Shown: positions 37,901 to 45,950 of the stretch, one piece after another | Layout: every line of letters starts with the position of its first letter | How positions within the stretch are numbered: position 1 is the stretch's first letter | Assembly (NCBI GenBank): GCA_905182185.1 | Contig: CAJJAP010000008.1 | Coordinates: forward strand, 44,120 to 108,119 | Reading direction: 5' to 3' | DNA from: an uncultured Candidatus Poseidoniales archaeon | GTDB taxonomy: Archaea > Thermoplasmatota > Poseidoniia > Poseidoniales > Poseidoniaceae | Length of the DNA stretch: 64,000 bases | The notes under the pieces: generated by a model | Seen by the model: only the letters and a program-made list of their open reading frames with translations | Told to the model about the DNA's origin: nothing | Databases searched by the model: none | Made by a program: the position numbers and the translations under genes

Positions 37901-40900
37901 CAGTGTATACTGGTAACAACAAGCGTATTGAAATATCTGATAACACCATTAATGGTGCAAAAGATGGAATCTATGTTAACAATGTTGCTGACTTCAGTAT
38001 CGATAATAACACGATCTTCGGAGTCGGTGATTCAGCTGATGCTGGTATTGAAGTTCTCGGTGGACAAGGTGATGTTACAAATAACACACTTATCGATGCA
38101 GATGGTGGAATTGTGTTGAGCGAAATGTCTCAACCTCCTGCACCTTCATCATCATTGTGTACTATCCGTTCATATGACTACAGTTATGACAAGTCTTGTA
38201 CTGTTACTCTTGCATCTGGTAAATCTCTAGCAATTGATGTAGAGACAGATAGTTGGGGCGGAGAAGTTTCAGTGGAGATTACCAAGCCAGACGGAACAAC
38301 AGACTCATGGCCTGCAGGTTACTTCGCCTCCAACACTGGATACACACCTCTTGTGACCTACACTGATGCTGGAAATTACACAATCAAGGTAATGGACTCA
38401 TACGGTGACGGTGGTACAAACATGTACGCACTTGAGGCAACTGGTGGAGCAGGATACTCTGGACCTGACATTTCTGGAAACACAATCGGCCTAAGTGCTG
38501 GTCGTATTTCCCCGAATGCAATTGGTATTTCAGCAATTGACTGTTCGTCTGTAGAAATTAACTCTGCAACGAACACAATCATATTGTCTGACAATGCCAT
38601 AGTTCTCGAGAATTGCGCTTACACTGACACTGGATCTGTATTAACTGGTGACGGTTCATCTCTAACCAACGGAATTAATTCCGCTGATGGAGCGAACACA
38701 TTAACTTTGATCAACACATCTGTATCAGGTTACGACACAGGTGTTATGATGCCATCCGGTACTCTCAACCTAATGAGCGGTGCAACAATTTCTGGCGCAT
38801 CCTATGGTGTCTACGCTAAGACCACAACTGTAACAGCGACCACAGCATCTGTTGAAGGTGACTCTAATGGAACTGGTCTATACGTTGAAGACTCTCCAGA
38901 TGTTTGGATTTACCCTCTTAACGCATCCGGTAATGTCGGTGTACACGTTGTTAACTCACCATTCCGTTGGGATGGTGGCTCAGTTGATGCTACTACTGCG
39001 TTGAAGGTCGACGAATCGGTGGGAACCGTTGAGAACATGACTTGGACTTCATCAACACAAATTGATGCAGGTTCAAACGCATACATTACCTCAATTGGAA
39101 ACTCTCTAGACGACCAGAAGTTGATTGTAGACTCTACTGCAACTATCGATGAAGCAAATCTCTTCTCAATGGCAAGCACTCATCTGACTGCTACTCCAAC
39201 GAACGAGGTTTCACTTCTGATCAAGTCCACTGACGGTACACGTGCTTCTTACGTGTCCACAAGTTTCCAACCAGAGAATATGGTTGTTGACGGTGACGAC
39301 AGTGACTGGAACGGTGGAAACGCTCTGAACCCATCTGGCTATGCAATGCCAGGTATGATGAGCGGCGACGGTACCAATGATATGTCTATGACCTACATCG
39401 AAGGTGACAATCTATACTTCGGATTGACTGGTGAGGACTTAACCAACTCCGACCTACTGATTTACATCAGTACTGATGGAAGTGGATCCACAACTGGATA
39501 CAATGGAATGGGCGGTGCTCACACACTACCTGTACCTGCGAACTATGTTCTTTGGGCAGATAGTGAAACATCCTATGACCTATACTCATATGGTTTCCTT
39601 GGATGGGGACCTACTTCATTGAGTCAGGATGCTGTATCAGTAGACTTCTCTGGCGACTTCGCTGAGATCTCTATTCCATTCAGCCGCATGGGCGGAACAC
39701 CAAGCCAAATTGATGTTGTTGCAATAGTACAAGGAGAGAGCACTGCTGATGTCAGCACTGTTCACCCAACTCAACCGATTGACAGCGCAAATACTTTGCA
39801 ATCCTTCAGTGATTACATTACTGTTGAATTGACTCACAATGATTTGCTAACTGGCGTAATTGCTGATGAAGTACTAGTATACCGTACATACAAAGGATCT
39901 AACACACCAAGTGTTGCAAAGGACTACGATGTAATGATCAAGACCTCTGCAGACTGTGCTTATGACTGGGCTGTTAGCGAAGATGTCTCAATGGCAACTA
40001 ACGTTAACCTCGGTATTGACATGGCACGTGCTTGTCCTGTTATCGGAACTACACTCGCTGACATAACCGTTGACGAGGACTCTGGTGCTTACACATTCAG
40101 CCTAACTAACATGGCTGATGACGTACAAGATGATGAAGCAACAATGTCCTGGACATCTGCTGATAGTAATCTTGTTGCACACGACAATGTTCTAGTTGAT
40201 TGGAACCAAAATGGTCATCAAGTAACTATTACACCTCTTGATAACCAATTCGGAACAATGACCTATAGCTTCGAAGTAACTGATAGCAATGGATTGACTG
40301 ATTCTAAGAACATAACATTCGCTGTTGATAACATCAACGACGCACCAGTGATTTGTAACATCGTAGAAACAGACTGTATGCCTCTATTCTCAGAGGATGT
40401 ATTGTTCAACAATATCCTTCCTGAAGGATTCGGTTCCCATATCAAGTCCTTGGGAGATGTAAGCAATGCAACACGTTCCTATATCCGTGACATGGCTAAT
40501 GAGCAATCACCAGTAAGGCAAGTCTACACATGGGGTGCATCTGTACCTACAACATGTATTGCCTTCACTGCTGAAGTCAACGCGATTAACGAATTGGTTC
40601 TTACCGAGAACGTAAACAACGAACTAGGTGGCACCTGTACTGTTACTCTAACTCTATCTGACGATGGAGCAGAGAATCAAGAGGCTAACGTGTTTGATGT
40701 TGAATTCTCAGTATCACCTGTTAACGACGCTCCAGTTATTCTTGACTGGAATGCATCGATGACCGATGAGGAAGGAAGAACTGTTTCAGTGAACCCGGAC
40801 AATGGATCTGTCAACACAGTGCCTTGGAAGCTTTCAGTAATGGAAGACGATACAAGTGCTGATAACTTGACATTCAGTCTTGCTTCTATGAAGAACGATG

Positions 40901-42513
40901 TCGACCACACAGACGATGATTTGACTTGGGAAATTGAGCCTACAGACCAGTGTGTTTACGGTAACTACTTCGATGCGACAATTGTTGGCGACAACTTAGT
41001 CTTGGACCTTGTTGCAGATGCAACTACTAACGGCTATGACTGGGAAGTTGACTACTTGAACGATAACGGTATCCACCAAATCGGACCAACTGGATCTGAC
41101 TACTGTCAAATCCGTTTGGTATTGCGTGACACAGGCGCTGCTCCTTCGTATGTTCCTAATTACGATACAGCATTAATGCCAATTGCAGATTATCAGCAAG
41201 GTGTTGCTACACAAGAGATTGGTATCCGTGTTGAAAGAGTACGTGAACTTGTTGCAGATTACGGATTCAGTGCAGTTACTGGATTCTCCTTCAATGGAGT
41301 TAACAACGTCATGACTGGAACATATGTCCCAGTTACTGTTGATGTTACTGCAGGCGGAGATGAAGGTCCTTACACATACGACCACATGTTGGCGATTACC
41401 TACCATACAGACGGTCACTCTGAAATCGAGCAAACACGCTACTACACTGTACCAGCATATGGATCAGCAGTCAAGATTACTGAGGATGTTTATATCACAA
41501 AGGATACAACAAATGTTTGGGTCGAGATGGATGTCAAGACCTGTTTGGCAAACCCTTGTGATGTACTAGCCCCAGCTACTGAGCGATTCCAGACCGATAG
41601 CCCTGCTTCCCACCGTTCTAACAACCAAGGACAACAAGGAGCAGATTGGTCTAAGCCTGGACAATACGGTAGTAATGCTACACAGACTTCAGAACGCCGA
41701 CCTCTACTTGAAGACAGCAATTGGTGTAACAACATGATGTCCAGTCTAAGCACTGCGGCAACATGTGCGCACGCTAACCAGCCATCTTCAACCTTTGAGG
41801 CAAGTGGACAGGATCTACCAGTTGTTGTCGGTACTATCGGCGCAGGTGCAGTTCCATCCTTCGCTCCTAGCATTATTGCTGTGAGCCTTGCTGGTGTCTT
41901 CGTCGGTGCTCTTGCAATGTCAGGACGCCGTGAAGATGACGAGGAAGCAATGGAAGAGTCTATCGTAGACGATGAACGTGCTGTATCCCCTGTTATCGCA
42001 ACCATCCTAATGGTTGCTATCACAGTGGTTCTGTCCGGTGTCATATACGTGTGGGCTTCAAGTCTCGCTGAAACTGATGTCAAGGGTGTCCCTAGGGTTA
42101 CCTTCGACATTGAGGATATCAACGGTGCAGATGCAGACCAAGGTCACTGGAGAATCTCAGTGACACAATCTGAAACTGATTTGGCTACCCAAGCTGTTGA
42201 AGTTCGTGTGTTCTATGTGGATGCAAGTGGGTCTCCCCAGACCTTCACTGCTAATTTGGCTGATACTAACGATGTTTACGGGTTTAACCCTTCAAACAGT
42301 GACGCTTTCGTCACATTCGTTGACCAAGTGAATAAGGAAGGAACCAGGTCGGTTTCTACCTTCAACACTGGTGATGAAGTCTACGTACGAACCCATGCAC
42401 CAGATGGTACACCTATGACCGATGTCACGATCACCATGTCATATGCTCCGGCAAATGCACAAGGTGCTCTACTCCGCTCTTGGAGCGGACTGGCATTCGA
42501 CCTCAAGGCTTGA
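28930..42513 (+). CDS. Giant secreted surface protein (4527 residues) with C-terminal type IV pilin module
   Basis: Signal peptide at residues 1 to about 40. Residues about 55-325 resemble the N-terminal module of RHS/wall-associated proteins, ending in VFPLAIDPTIKV. A DNRLRE-like domain follows (about 330-530), then Ig-like units (about 535-640 and 920-1035). Long right-handed beta-helix regions (about 1280-2620, 2780-3250) surround a Tyr-rich insert (about 2230-2320). A domain with GYNGMGGAHTLPVPA near 3510 follows, then cadherin-like repeats (from about 3715, VDEDSGAYTFSL). A membrane helix lies at about 4306-4330. After an acidic linker comes ERAVSPVIATILMVAITVVL (from residue 4349), the archaeal type IV pilin N-terminus, and a 150-residue beta domain. 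It is probably an adhesin or degradative surface protein. The frame is uninterrupted over 13.6 kb. Confidence 0.93.
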   Translation: MLGTKKTTQKSVLGGIGMALLLCLLMALMPMSGFVTNDVGEIDFVNATEESQDFFKLPETIEDTDYEYDQALELKGMRDQMTKAYITEDGKIAQLVASEPINYLQDDGVWDEIDLNIVATANGWEVAKNTFTAEFAAEVAGGVRVQTSQFVDPIYTGINPTVVTIDESGEAPMPLMIAPSNDGPTVGGNVIRYPIAEGYDLDYTVESTQLKQNLVIRERPVLQPNAAWLGISEAVQLPLGYSLYLGDTLLGEEITQTQEALQVRNTETGELLAEFPIPMVVEEGAEAPYIATYFIQSYGSLIILTTAVDTDWLLSEDRVFPLAIDPTIKVTSSTGGYCYVYYAYCYTNSNRYLYRYYANIQYLPWHKYVFSSSNALPTGATVDSIAWKQYVSYAYGSSSSQSITATLMEACGTDTKYNYAVNTATCSGAFAAGNIVQNYGGTSARKMVSSIWNSAAVDTYSQGTGWKTADICTTATTCSASTAAGYITTAQSNSGTIGMGAKMTSSIYTYTYSASGGSSNSYIQIIYSGGSDTDAPTSDFTPYSGITSYSEGTRTFFTTLSDMAGVDTTSTNGPALHYSLNNGTWSSVSVSSIGTCTSTSSSCRFKATTPSVDAGDYLEYYWKFQDLNAGSNGANVGYDPALTGAQTTPTPFYFAVEDVADAGTDQKFTVSTTDVSGGGYNYPTVLDRQMTYFDGSDEYLFEFDTTSCGTGSQSCFYTTSYYFYANWLTQWTTAPSTGSRGMGGTRSGIDMLHKDDNGYLTISAKNGPQYNLIMLYDSASNSWAMVGLGDKATSSTSLEINDPLSGGTAATKSLGYGYNNAYKIAIPGGITGSFGKFNFNATGSSTSANMLCVTDNGAYYFYRTSSATGGSCSSAYYYFGRYNAITTYTWSGFAMSVGYYGAQASTGSITYKVGLVAPQPDTFAPIMEHSALSDSHSKDRTVAVTITDAGDPPSGLNVSTTAGVGPTLYYRTVGASTWSSIGLTSELADDADCASIGCTWSATIPTLERGDSVEYYMTAQDTSTASSGINTVTSSTNTFEVGDPNKMMVIEWRDMGYTTSYLCTYQVVMYDVTNEIEFKYDTGCGVYYDYMTTGYQDSTRTKGEALRTGSGSYQGGANIFSNNFRISTSATSYGHENFDLGIKNLENAQAAITGASNGNPSAYYCAYRFSSYKSQCAANIDIPEDFAIEYFGTEFNGSDSNDRIHLSRHGIMQLINSGSTSTYRTMGSYYAVPGEMPSNNFYAKSNSLAPNWGGYGSYYCYKTTAVDCGVYYRVMPFEGKGTDVESDITVDTNWDLSDSPIRINPSNDYLSISANLEIQPGVVIQVASGKGISFDGACDSLTASGNVTDHILFEGQAGATWSGIAFTDSCSTGTDDRHEFAYVDFANTSKAAIAAGSRHGDTTGTNPSSTSNVGNFTMNHMTFKNVASAFEHGSGQGTVLTMSDFSVEGSTTANTACFNFAENTVATLTEGTMKDCNTAGNSWGGAIVLADGLSTGSTTGSLFLENTTITNSYVNLIDVDLTMVTISNVTANTVSGQTGSAIASSAGAGSEVVLYNFDADDYASASIDAIGLINIEDVDLGTANFAMTPGGSSSTATGPSGANAVIDTLTSGDLQMNRMHPSVFTDITAGDVAMYGNAITTDVLDLNNFDIGTWQLTGCGWNVNMDAINADLVYSSCSSSNAPNTVTVSDATITHTNSVTSALYARNTVMTVGETAITSTTAGTGTIYLAKASSNAKIILIDVTQNGNDCADNTGDSSNCDWDAASSATIWFGGTAQASTYRLINSGTISTPIWTQTWKSGHTVIATVVDSSGSTLFDVGSHITDTNGVADIWVVTGDSNGNTYSDHNIRAFGSAGQNETLHTDAWYPSTGVFNIGSSIELLLTPAPVNFDQAGMDCAWLAANATHAAMQTFPGSGIYEFDSTTITISADILLDGCTITLLGSIMKVRSTATSSPVISMSNGGKLIVTVISSSPTVGTLKAENSNYGLHLDIQDGGTLELDAGIVRDVAQDATTKSAILVNDGATLTLTNGATIFGASASIDDMATVKVDGGTINVDDSSIINTGNTGTALWVEQAGGNINNIIVKNGAVGIQAFNGAPQVNGFTSTDNTVGVDVYGGMSLPTIYRSTLKSGMATGWNTYQIDLSTYLGTGEYLQVGANSIYGGGNAHPLYNYATSKYYMITDRYNIELEDDAGNSWNITQGDDLGYYPYGAADPASGVGYAATYDGGTGGVPSYDCNYYGYSYGPNAPTTQDGYMYYLHYYWPGGPMTNPGYPAYYNYPAQFGFDWENIDGVTPTGNAAYYPYHYWGYYYNSYHGGAAGTTFAPPEGYVGLFGSYNVCLDYAYSYYMSPGQGARLTYPIVDISASNITKVTLWMDVLHNRADNYEDRLDFVARSGNDPAELGNYVRESGTALFKNGTITGADTGIEIGGAFAAAHFDNVDVTSPVNSGMEIVGQTAASATGLGVSGGKYGVLSGTSSSGNIDLLDLDLDGQTSAGIYYVKDITGEVSGNVTNSAGAAFKYGPLSARDVSFDAVSIETNAIGIETAGSGTITMQDVIMGNTVDVTITGTAAVDFIEGTVDANSVSVTGSGLFTRMRELAVTLTADSNPVSGATVNLLDASGSTAGTGATDASGQVGGLTFTTITVDNDGLITPSLVGYQVSTVAEVDYSYTSSSNNIMDFRYAFETATLFDNSGNSETVDLVDRITDRVCYGFSNSAYIMVAQCTGYLSTAGSRPMDTDGDGTNDGTEYGYYGGIAEDMSNKVVMVDVPFMYLNGGDDYNFNGSTILATGGYAPYDTQRWYPKSPYGSSFYMTDGSMYSMTVNPTSGSAMGIELGYQYYSLNLIIDNSTLSGIASIVTSNGYKSPWYTYNWEVEEVTITNSDITHYRGYTSLTNAILYTDICIVLGGGDGGVISNNTFTDCGVGVMAQRSPYYSYHTADYYGADNLTVSGNTFNDGGEIADVWIYRNAIADDAIITGNTFNSDGGMGSAVAVYTGNNKRIEISDNTINGAKDGIYVNNVADFSIDNNTIFGVGDSADAGIEVLGGQGDVTNNTLIDADGGIVLSEMSQPPAPSSSLCTIRSYDYSYDKSCTVTLASGKSLAIDVETDSWGGEVSVEITKPDGTTDSWPAGYFASNTGYTPLVTYTDAGNYTIKVMDSYGDGGTNMYALEATGGAGYSGPDISGNTIGLSAGRISPNAIGISAIDCSSVEINSATNTIILSDNAIVLENCAYTDTGSVLTGDGSSLTNGINSADGANTLTLINTSVSGYDTGVMMPSGTLNLMSGATISGASYGVYAKTTTVTATTASVEGDSNGTGLYVEDSPDVWIYPLNASGNVGVHVVNSPFRWDGGSVDATTALKVDESVGTVENMTWTSSTQIDAGSNAYITSIGNSLDDQKLIVDSTATIDEANLFSMASTHLTATPTNEVSLLIKSTDGTRASYVSTSFQPENMVVDGDDSDWNGGNALNPSGYAMPGMMSGDGTNDMSMTYIEGDNLYFGLTGEDLTNSDLLIYISTDGSGSTTGYNGMGGAHTLPVPANYVLWADSETSYDLYSYGFLGWGPTSLSQDAVSVDFSGDFAEISIPFSRMGGTPSQIDVVAIVQGESTADVSTVHPTQPIDSANTLQSFSDYITVELTHNDLLTGVIADEVLVYRTYKGSNTPSVAKDYDVMIKTSADCAYDWAVSEDVSMATNVNLGIDMARACPVIGTTLADITVDEDSGAYTFSLTNMADDVQDDEATMSWTSADSNLVAHDNVLVDWNQNGHQVTITPLDNQFGTMTYSFEVTDSNGLTDSKNITFAVDNINDAPVICNIVETDCMPLFSEDVLFNNILPEGFGSHIKSLGDVSNATRSYIRDMANEQSPVRQVYTWGASVPTTCIAFTAEVNAINELVLTENVNNELGGTCTVTLTLSDDGAENQEANVFDVEFSVSPVNDAPVILDWNASMTDEEGRTVSVNPDNGSVNTVPWKLSVMEDDTSADNLTFSLASMKNDVDHTDDDLTWEIEPTDQCVYGNYFDATIVGDNLVLDLVADATTNGYDWEVDYLNDNGIHQIGPTGSDYCQIRLVLRDTGAAPSYVPNYDTALMPIADYQQGVATQEIGIRVERVRELVADYGFSAVTGFSFNGVNNVMTGTYVPVTVDVTAGGDEGPYTYDHMLAITYHTDGHSEIEQTRYYTVPAYGSAVKITEDVYITKDTTNVWVEMDVKTCLANPCDVLAPATERFQTDSPASHRSNNQGQQGADWSKPGQYGSNATQTSERRPLLEDSNWCNNMMSSLSTAATCAHANQPSSTFEASGQDLPVVVGTIGAGAVPSFAPSIIAVSLAGVFVGALAMSGRREDDEEAMEESIVDDERAVSPVIATILMVAITVVLSGVIYVWASSLAETDVKGVPRVTFDIEDINGADADQGHWRISVTQSETDLATQAVEVRVFYVDASGSPQTFTANLADTNDVYGFNPSNSDAFVTFVDQVNKEGTRSVSTFNTGDEVYVRTHAPDGTPMTDVTITMSYAPANAQGALLRSWSGLAFDLKA

Positions 42514-42541
42514 ACTTAGGTAAGTGTAAAACGATGCATTA

Positions 42542-42568
42542 GGGCTAGGAGGCTGCGGCCTTCTACCC
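42542..42568 (+). terminator. UGCG-capped hairpin after the giant gene
   Basis: GGG-C-TAGGAGGC pairs with GCCTTCTA-CCC around loop TGCG (42554-42557), 11 base pairs with one bulged C and one G-U. The cap is again C(UGCG)G. A T-rich stretch follows closely. It may protect or define the mRNA 3' end. Confidence 0.55.
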
Positions 42569-42622
42569 TTTTGCTTTCGAGAAAACACCTTCTCTCCGGA
42601 GACGGTAAAACAAATGCGAACG

Positions 42623-42655
42623 CTGGGCGGGGTTCTTTGAACCTCCCCAGTTTTT
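42623..42655 (+). terminator. Hairpin plus T tract, intrinsic-terminator-like
   Basis: CTGGG-C-GG-GGTTC pairs with GAACC-T-CCCCAG around a TTT loop (12 pairs with one bulge), followed directly by TTTTT and, shortly after, another T-rich run. It is the best terminator in the window and ends the giant surface protein transcript. The rest of 42514-42748 includes the palindrome TCTCCGGAGA but no gene. Confidence 0.7.
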
Positions 42656-42748
42656 CGTTCCCTTTTTCTTCAATATTTTTACAGTGTTATTTCTAAATGT
42701 GGCGAAGCCTTTCAAGCAAGAGCCTTCTAGTATGCATTGGTGAGCCTC

Positions 42749-43441
42749 ATGTCTACAAGTCCTGGCAATTCAGTTGATGGTAAACTACCCGCCTGTGTTG
42801 TTTTTGATTGCGATGGTGTCTTGGTCGATGCTGTTTCTTCATGGAGAACTCTTCACGACCATTTTGGTACTGATAATTTAGTAAACTTACAACGTTTCAT
42901 TAATGGTGAATTGAGTGATGTTGAATTCATGCGCTCAGATATACAATTATGGAAAGATGTCCAAGATCCAATCTTTAAGGATGATTTGTTCCGAGCCTAT
43001 TCCGGTGTAAAATTGATGCCAGGTGCAAGAGAACTTGTTGCTGATTTGAAGGCTAATGGCGTGTATGTGGCCATTGTGTCCGCAGGAGTGGACCTCTTTG
43101 TTTCAACAATTGCATCAATGTTAAAGGTAGATGATTGGATTGCAAATGGGTTCAAATTTGCTGATGATGATTCCTTGATGAATGAAGGGATTTGTCGATT
43201 ACATGCAGTTGGTAAGGGGGCCATTATCGAGAAATTGTGCGAAATCAATAATATTAATTCATCTGAAGTGGTTTCAGTTGGTGATTCAGAAATGGATTTG
43301 AGCATGCATATAGAAGGTAGTACTTTCATCGGCTTCAACCCATCAAGAGATTCTTCATTAATGGCTTTTGAAAAAGCGGGTGTAGAAATCGTCATCGCTA
43401 AAGATTTGAGTTTATTGAGACCATTGTTAGGTCTTGAGTAG
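42749..43441 (+). CDS. HAD-superfamily phosphatase, SerB-like
   Basis: 230 residues from ATG 42749 (a GTG at 42737 is the alternative). HAD motif I is FDCDGVLVD, motif II Ser in AIVSAG, and motif III/IV VVSVGDSEMDLS with the metal-binding Asp residues. The order and spacing resemble phosphoserine phosphatase-like HAD proteins. The substrate may be phosphoserine or another small phosphate ester. It converges with the PolD small subunit gene. Confidence 0.85.
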   Translation: MSTSPGNSVDGKLPACVVFDCDGVLVDAVSSWRTLHDHFGTDNLVNLQRFINGELSDVEFMRSDIQLWKDVQDPIFKDDLFRAYSGVKLMPGARELVADLKANGVYVAIVSAGVDLFVSTIASMLKVDDWIANGFKFADDDSLMNEGICRLHAVGKGAIIEKLCEINNINSSEVVSVGDSEMDLSMHIEGSTFIGFNPSRDSSLMAFEKAGVEIVIAKDLSLLRPLLGLE

Positions 43442-43452
43442 TTTCAGTACTC

Positions 43453-45093
43453 TCATGCAAATGGAATTGCAGTAGTAGCATGACTCTTCAGATTAACAAT
43501 TGTCAAAATACATGGCTTTGGTTGGAAACCAAGCATTCTTTGGTATGAAGTTTGATCTTGCCATGTACTTGAGCAAATCAATGTCGTACCCTTGAAATCA
43601 ATGCAAGCATGACCATGAACGTGACCAGTAACGAATATATCCGGAACTTCATTGATTACCAGTCCATCTTCTGGTTCTGGTGAAAGTGGAGTCTTACCAC
43701 CCCATTGAGGTGCAAGGTGCCTTCTTCTCAACATTTGACGCATTGCTTCAACTGGGTCTGCATAAGTTACAGTTCGCAATCCTGCTACGAAATCGTCAAT
43801 TGATTTACCGTGGTATGATAATAATCGCACACCGTTCAAGGAAAAGTCACAAGGGTTACCAACAAATGTGGTGGAATTATAATCTTGCTGAATATCCTTC
43901 TCAAATGTTGGTTGCGGTTCTGCTGGACGAACAGCATCATGGTTTCCTGGTAACATTACACATTCGACCCAGTCTGGTAATAACTCTAATAATCTAGCGA
44001 ATTCAGTGTACTGTCCATACAAATCTGGTATAGCTAATTCCTTATCCTGTCCTGGGTAGATTCCTACTCCATCTACGCAATCACCTGATAAAATCAGATA
44101 CTTGATTGTCTTTGCAAGCGGATCGGTATGGAACCATCTTACCATCTTGTGCCATTGCGCTTCCAAGAACGTCTTTGAACCTACATGGATATCTGAAATG
44201 AATGCCACGCTAATCCCATGTTCGGAACTGGCTTTCTGATGTTTTGGTTTTAGTGGGAAATATAAATCAGAGACATAAAAAATATCTCCAGTTTGGCTAA
44301 AGGAACCAGAAACGCCCAATACGTCATCAGGCATTAATCCTGATTCAAGAATTAGTTCCTGCGCTCTATCTCTATCATCTCCTTGGCGCTTTGTTAGAAG
44401 GCACGTTATCTCACCAGTTTCATCTTCTATGCCCCACATTAGGTGACCATTTTTAGTATAGCGTGGTTCATTTACCAAACCTATCGCTACTGCTGAATTT
44501 CCGTATCCTTGATAACGAGCATATTCGGTTTGCAAGCGAGCAATTTCCTGTGGAGGTTTAGGTAGGTTTGAATTTCTGATAATCATTTTTCTAATCTTTT
44601 CTAATCGGTCTGAAAAGCATGAGTTTATGTCCGACATTTTGCCTTCGGTGACCGATTTTCCTGTGATGTCATAATGAACTTTGATATCCTGAGGTGCATC
44701 ACTTGCATTTTCGCTAAAGTCATTTACGCTCCAGTCTGGAAGGTTATTGCGGAAACGAACATCAAATGGTTCATGTTGAGCAATTGGGGCAATGGTTCTC
44801 CCTAATTCATCTGCAGAATTATTGGCTATGACATCTGTTGGGGCTATTTTGGCTGCTGGAATCTCAATTTTCTGTTCTACAGTTACTTGATTGCCATTTG
44901 CGGAACTATGGGCGGCAATCATTTTATTCAAAATCTCTTGAGTTAATAATCCCGAATTAAAACCGATTTCTTGAGCATATGAAAACACAGCATGCGGGTC
45001 CTCAAGTTCTTGAACCGCCTGCTTCATCGATTTCAATAACATTATTTTACGGCTGGCCAAATGCTGCCAGATATCTACTGCATCGCCACCCAT
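43453..45093 (-). CDS. polB: DNA polymerase D small subunit DP1 (3'-5' exonuclease)
   Basis: 546 residues. The calcineurin-like phosphoesterase core has SDIHVGS, SGDCVDG, PGNHDAVR and, near the end, TGHVHGH, the metal-binding motifs of active DP1. An OB-fold region precedes it (about 185-280), and the N-terminal 150 residues include a small helical domain that binds partners. DP1 proofreads for the large catalytic subunit DP2, which is not in the window. PolD is found only in archaea and is the main replicase in Euryarchaeota. Downstream of the cinA-like gene on the same strand, 78 bases apart. Confidence 0.95.
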   Translation of the reverse strand: MGGDAVDIWQHLASRKIMLLKSMKQAVQELEDPHAVFSYAQEIGFNSGLLTQEILNKMIAAHSSANGNQVTVEQKIEIPAAKIAPTDVIANNSADELGRTIAPIAQHEPFDVRFRNNLPDWSVNDFSENASDAPQDIKVHYDITGKSVTEGKMSDINSCFSDRLEKIRKMIIRNSNLPKPPQEIARLQTEYARYQGYGNSAVAIGLVNEPRYTKNGHLMWGIEDETGEITCLLTKRQGDDRDRAQELILESGLMPDDVLGVSGSFSQTGDIFYVSDLYFPLKPKHQKASSEHGISVAFISDIHVGSKTFLEAQWHKMVRWFHTDPLAKTIKYLILSGDCVDGVGIYPGQDKELAIPDLYGQYTEFARLLELLPDWVECVMLPGNHDAVRPAEPQPTFEKDIQQDYNSTTFVGNPCDFSLNGVRLLSYHGKSIDDFVAGLRTVTYADPVEAMRQMLRRRHLAPQWGGKTPLSPEPEDGLVINEVPDIFVTGHVHGHACIDFKGTTLICSSTWQDQTSYQRMLGFQPKPCILTIVNLKSHATTAIPFA

Positions 45094-45171
45094 ATTGACT
45101 AAGGTGACAGAGGATGCACATAAGCAGTGCGACGAAGTTACTACAATTTACATCTTCAGGAAAATCAGATA

Positions 45172-45867
45172 TTATTCATTTTCCCATTGAACTTGATTGC
45201 TAATACTTTCCTTTGATTTAGATGAGTTTTTATCTCCTGACCAAGTATCATCTTTCAATATCCCTTTCTCTCTTGCATCTTCTTCGCGTTTTGATCTTTC
45301 TTCCTCAAATAATCTTTTTGCATCCTTCTCAGCCATAACTCTTGCATCTTCTTCTTCTCTTGCCATTTCTGCATTTTCCATTGCTTTATCCCAATATTTA
45401 ATTGCGGTTAACAGTGCGAAATGAACGAATGCGATTTTGTTCTCAGCTCTATTGCCACCGATTTCGGTGATGTCGGAATTGGCCCACCCTTCAGACGCTA
45501 TTCCCACATAAACGGTACCAATTTTTTTATTGGAGCCGTCATTATTAGGTCCAGCAATTCCGGTGATTGAGATTGCAATACTCGCACCGGCTTTGATGCG
45601 GGCTCCTTGAGCCATTTGGATTGCAACATCAGCAGATACAGCCCCTCTCTTTTCCAAAGAACTCTGCTTTACATTAAGTTCCTTAATCTTGGACTCATTA
45701 GAATATGTGACCCAAGATTGCTGGAACCATTGACTTGCACCGGCTATATCGGTAAATGCGCTCGCAAGCAGTCCTCCAGTACAGGATTCTGCCACAGTTA
45801 TAGTGTGTTTTCCTTCCTTGATGCGACGAACTAATCTCGCTGCCGTCGCTTGGACATCCTCATCCAT
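45172..45867 (-). CDS. CinA C-terminal domain protein, nicotinamide-nucleotide amidase
   Basis: 231 residues. The first 160 hold the CinA/PncC domain (VAESCTGGLLASAFTDIAGAS, then AISITGIAGPNNDG), which deamidates nicotinamide mononucleotide in the NAD salvage cycle. The last 70 residues are an unusual highly charged, probably coiled tail (MAREEEDARVMAEKDAKRLF). The N-terminal MoCF domain of full CinA is absent, as in PncC. Confidence 0.9.
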   Translation of the reverse strand: MDEDVQATAARLVRRIKEGKHTITVAESCTGGLLASAFTDIAGASQWFQQSWVTYSNESKIKELNVKQSSLEKRGAVSADVAIQMAQGARIKAGASIAISITGIAGPNNDGSNKKIGTVYVGIASEGWANSDITEIGGNRAENKIAFVHFALLTAIKYWDKAMENAEMAREEEDARVMAEKDAKRLFEEERSKREEDAREKGILKDDTWSGDKNSSKSKESISNQVQWENE

Positions 45868-45950
45868 ATATCCGAGGCTAGTGCTGACTGGTTTTTAGGT
45901 TAGTGGCGATGCGGTTAGTTGAAAAGCCCCTTGCCTCACCCTAGGAATAC

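Noticed and set aside
41490..42122. 210-codon minus-strand frame under the end of the giant gene
   Set aside because: Low-complexity shadow; the + strand reading has pilin and membrane segments that explain the sequence.
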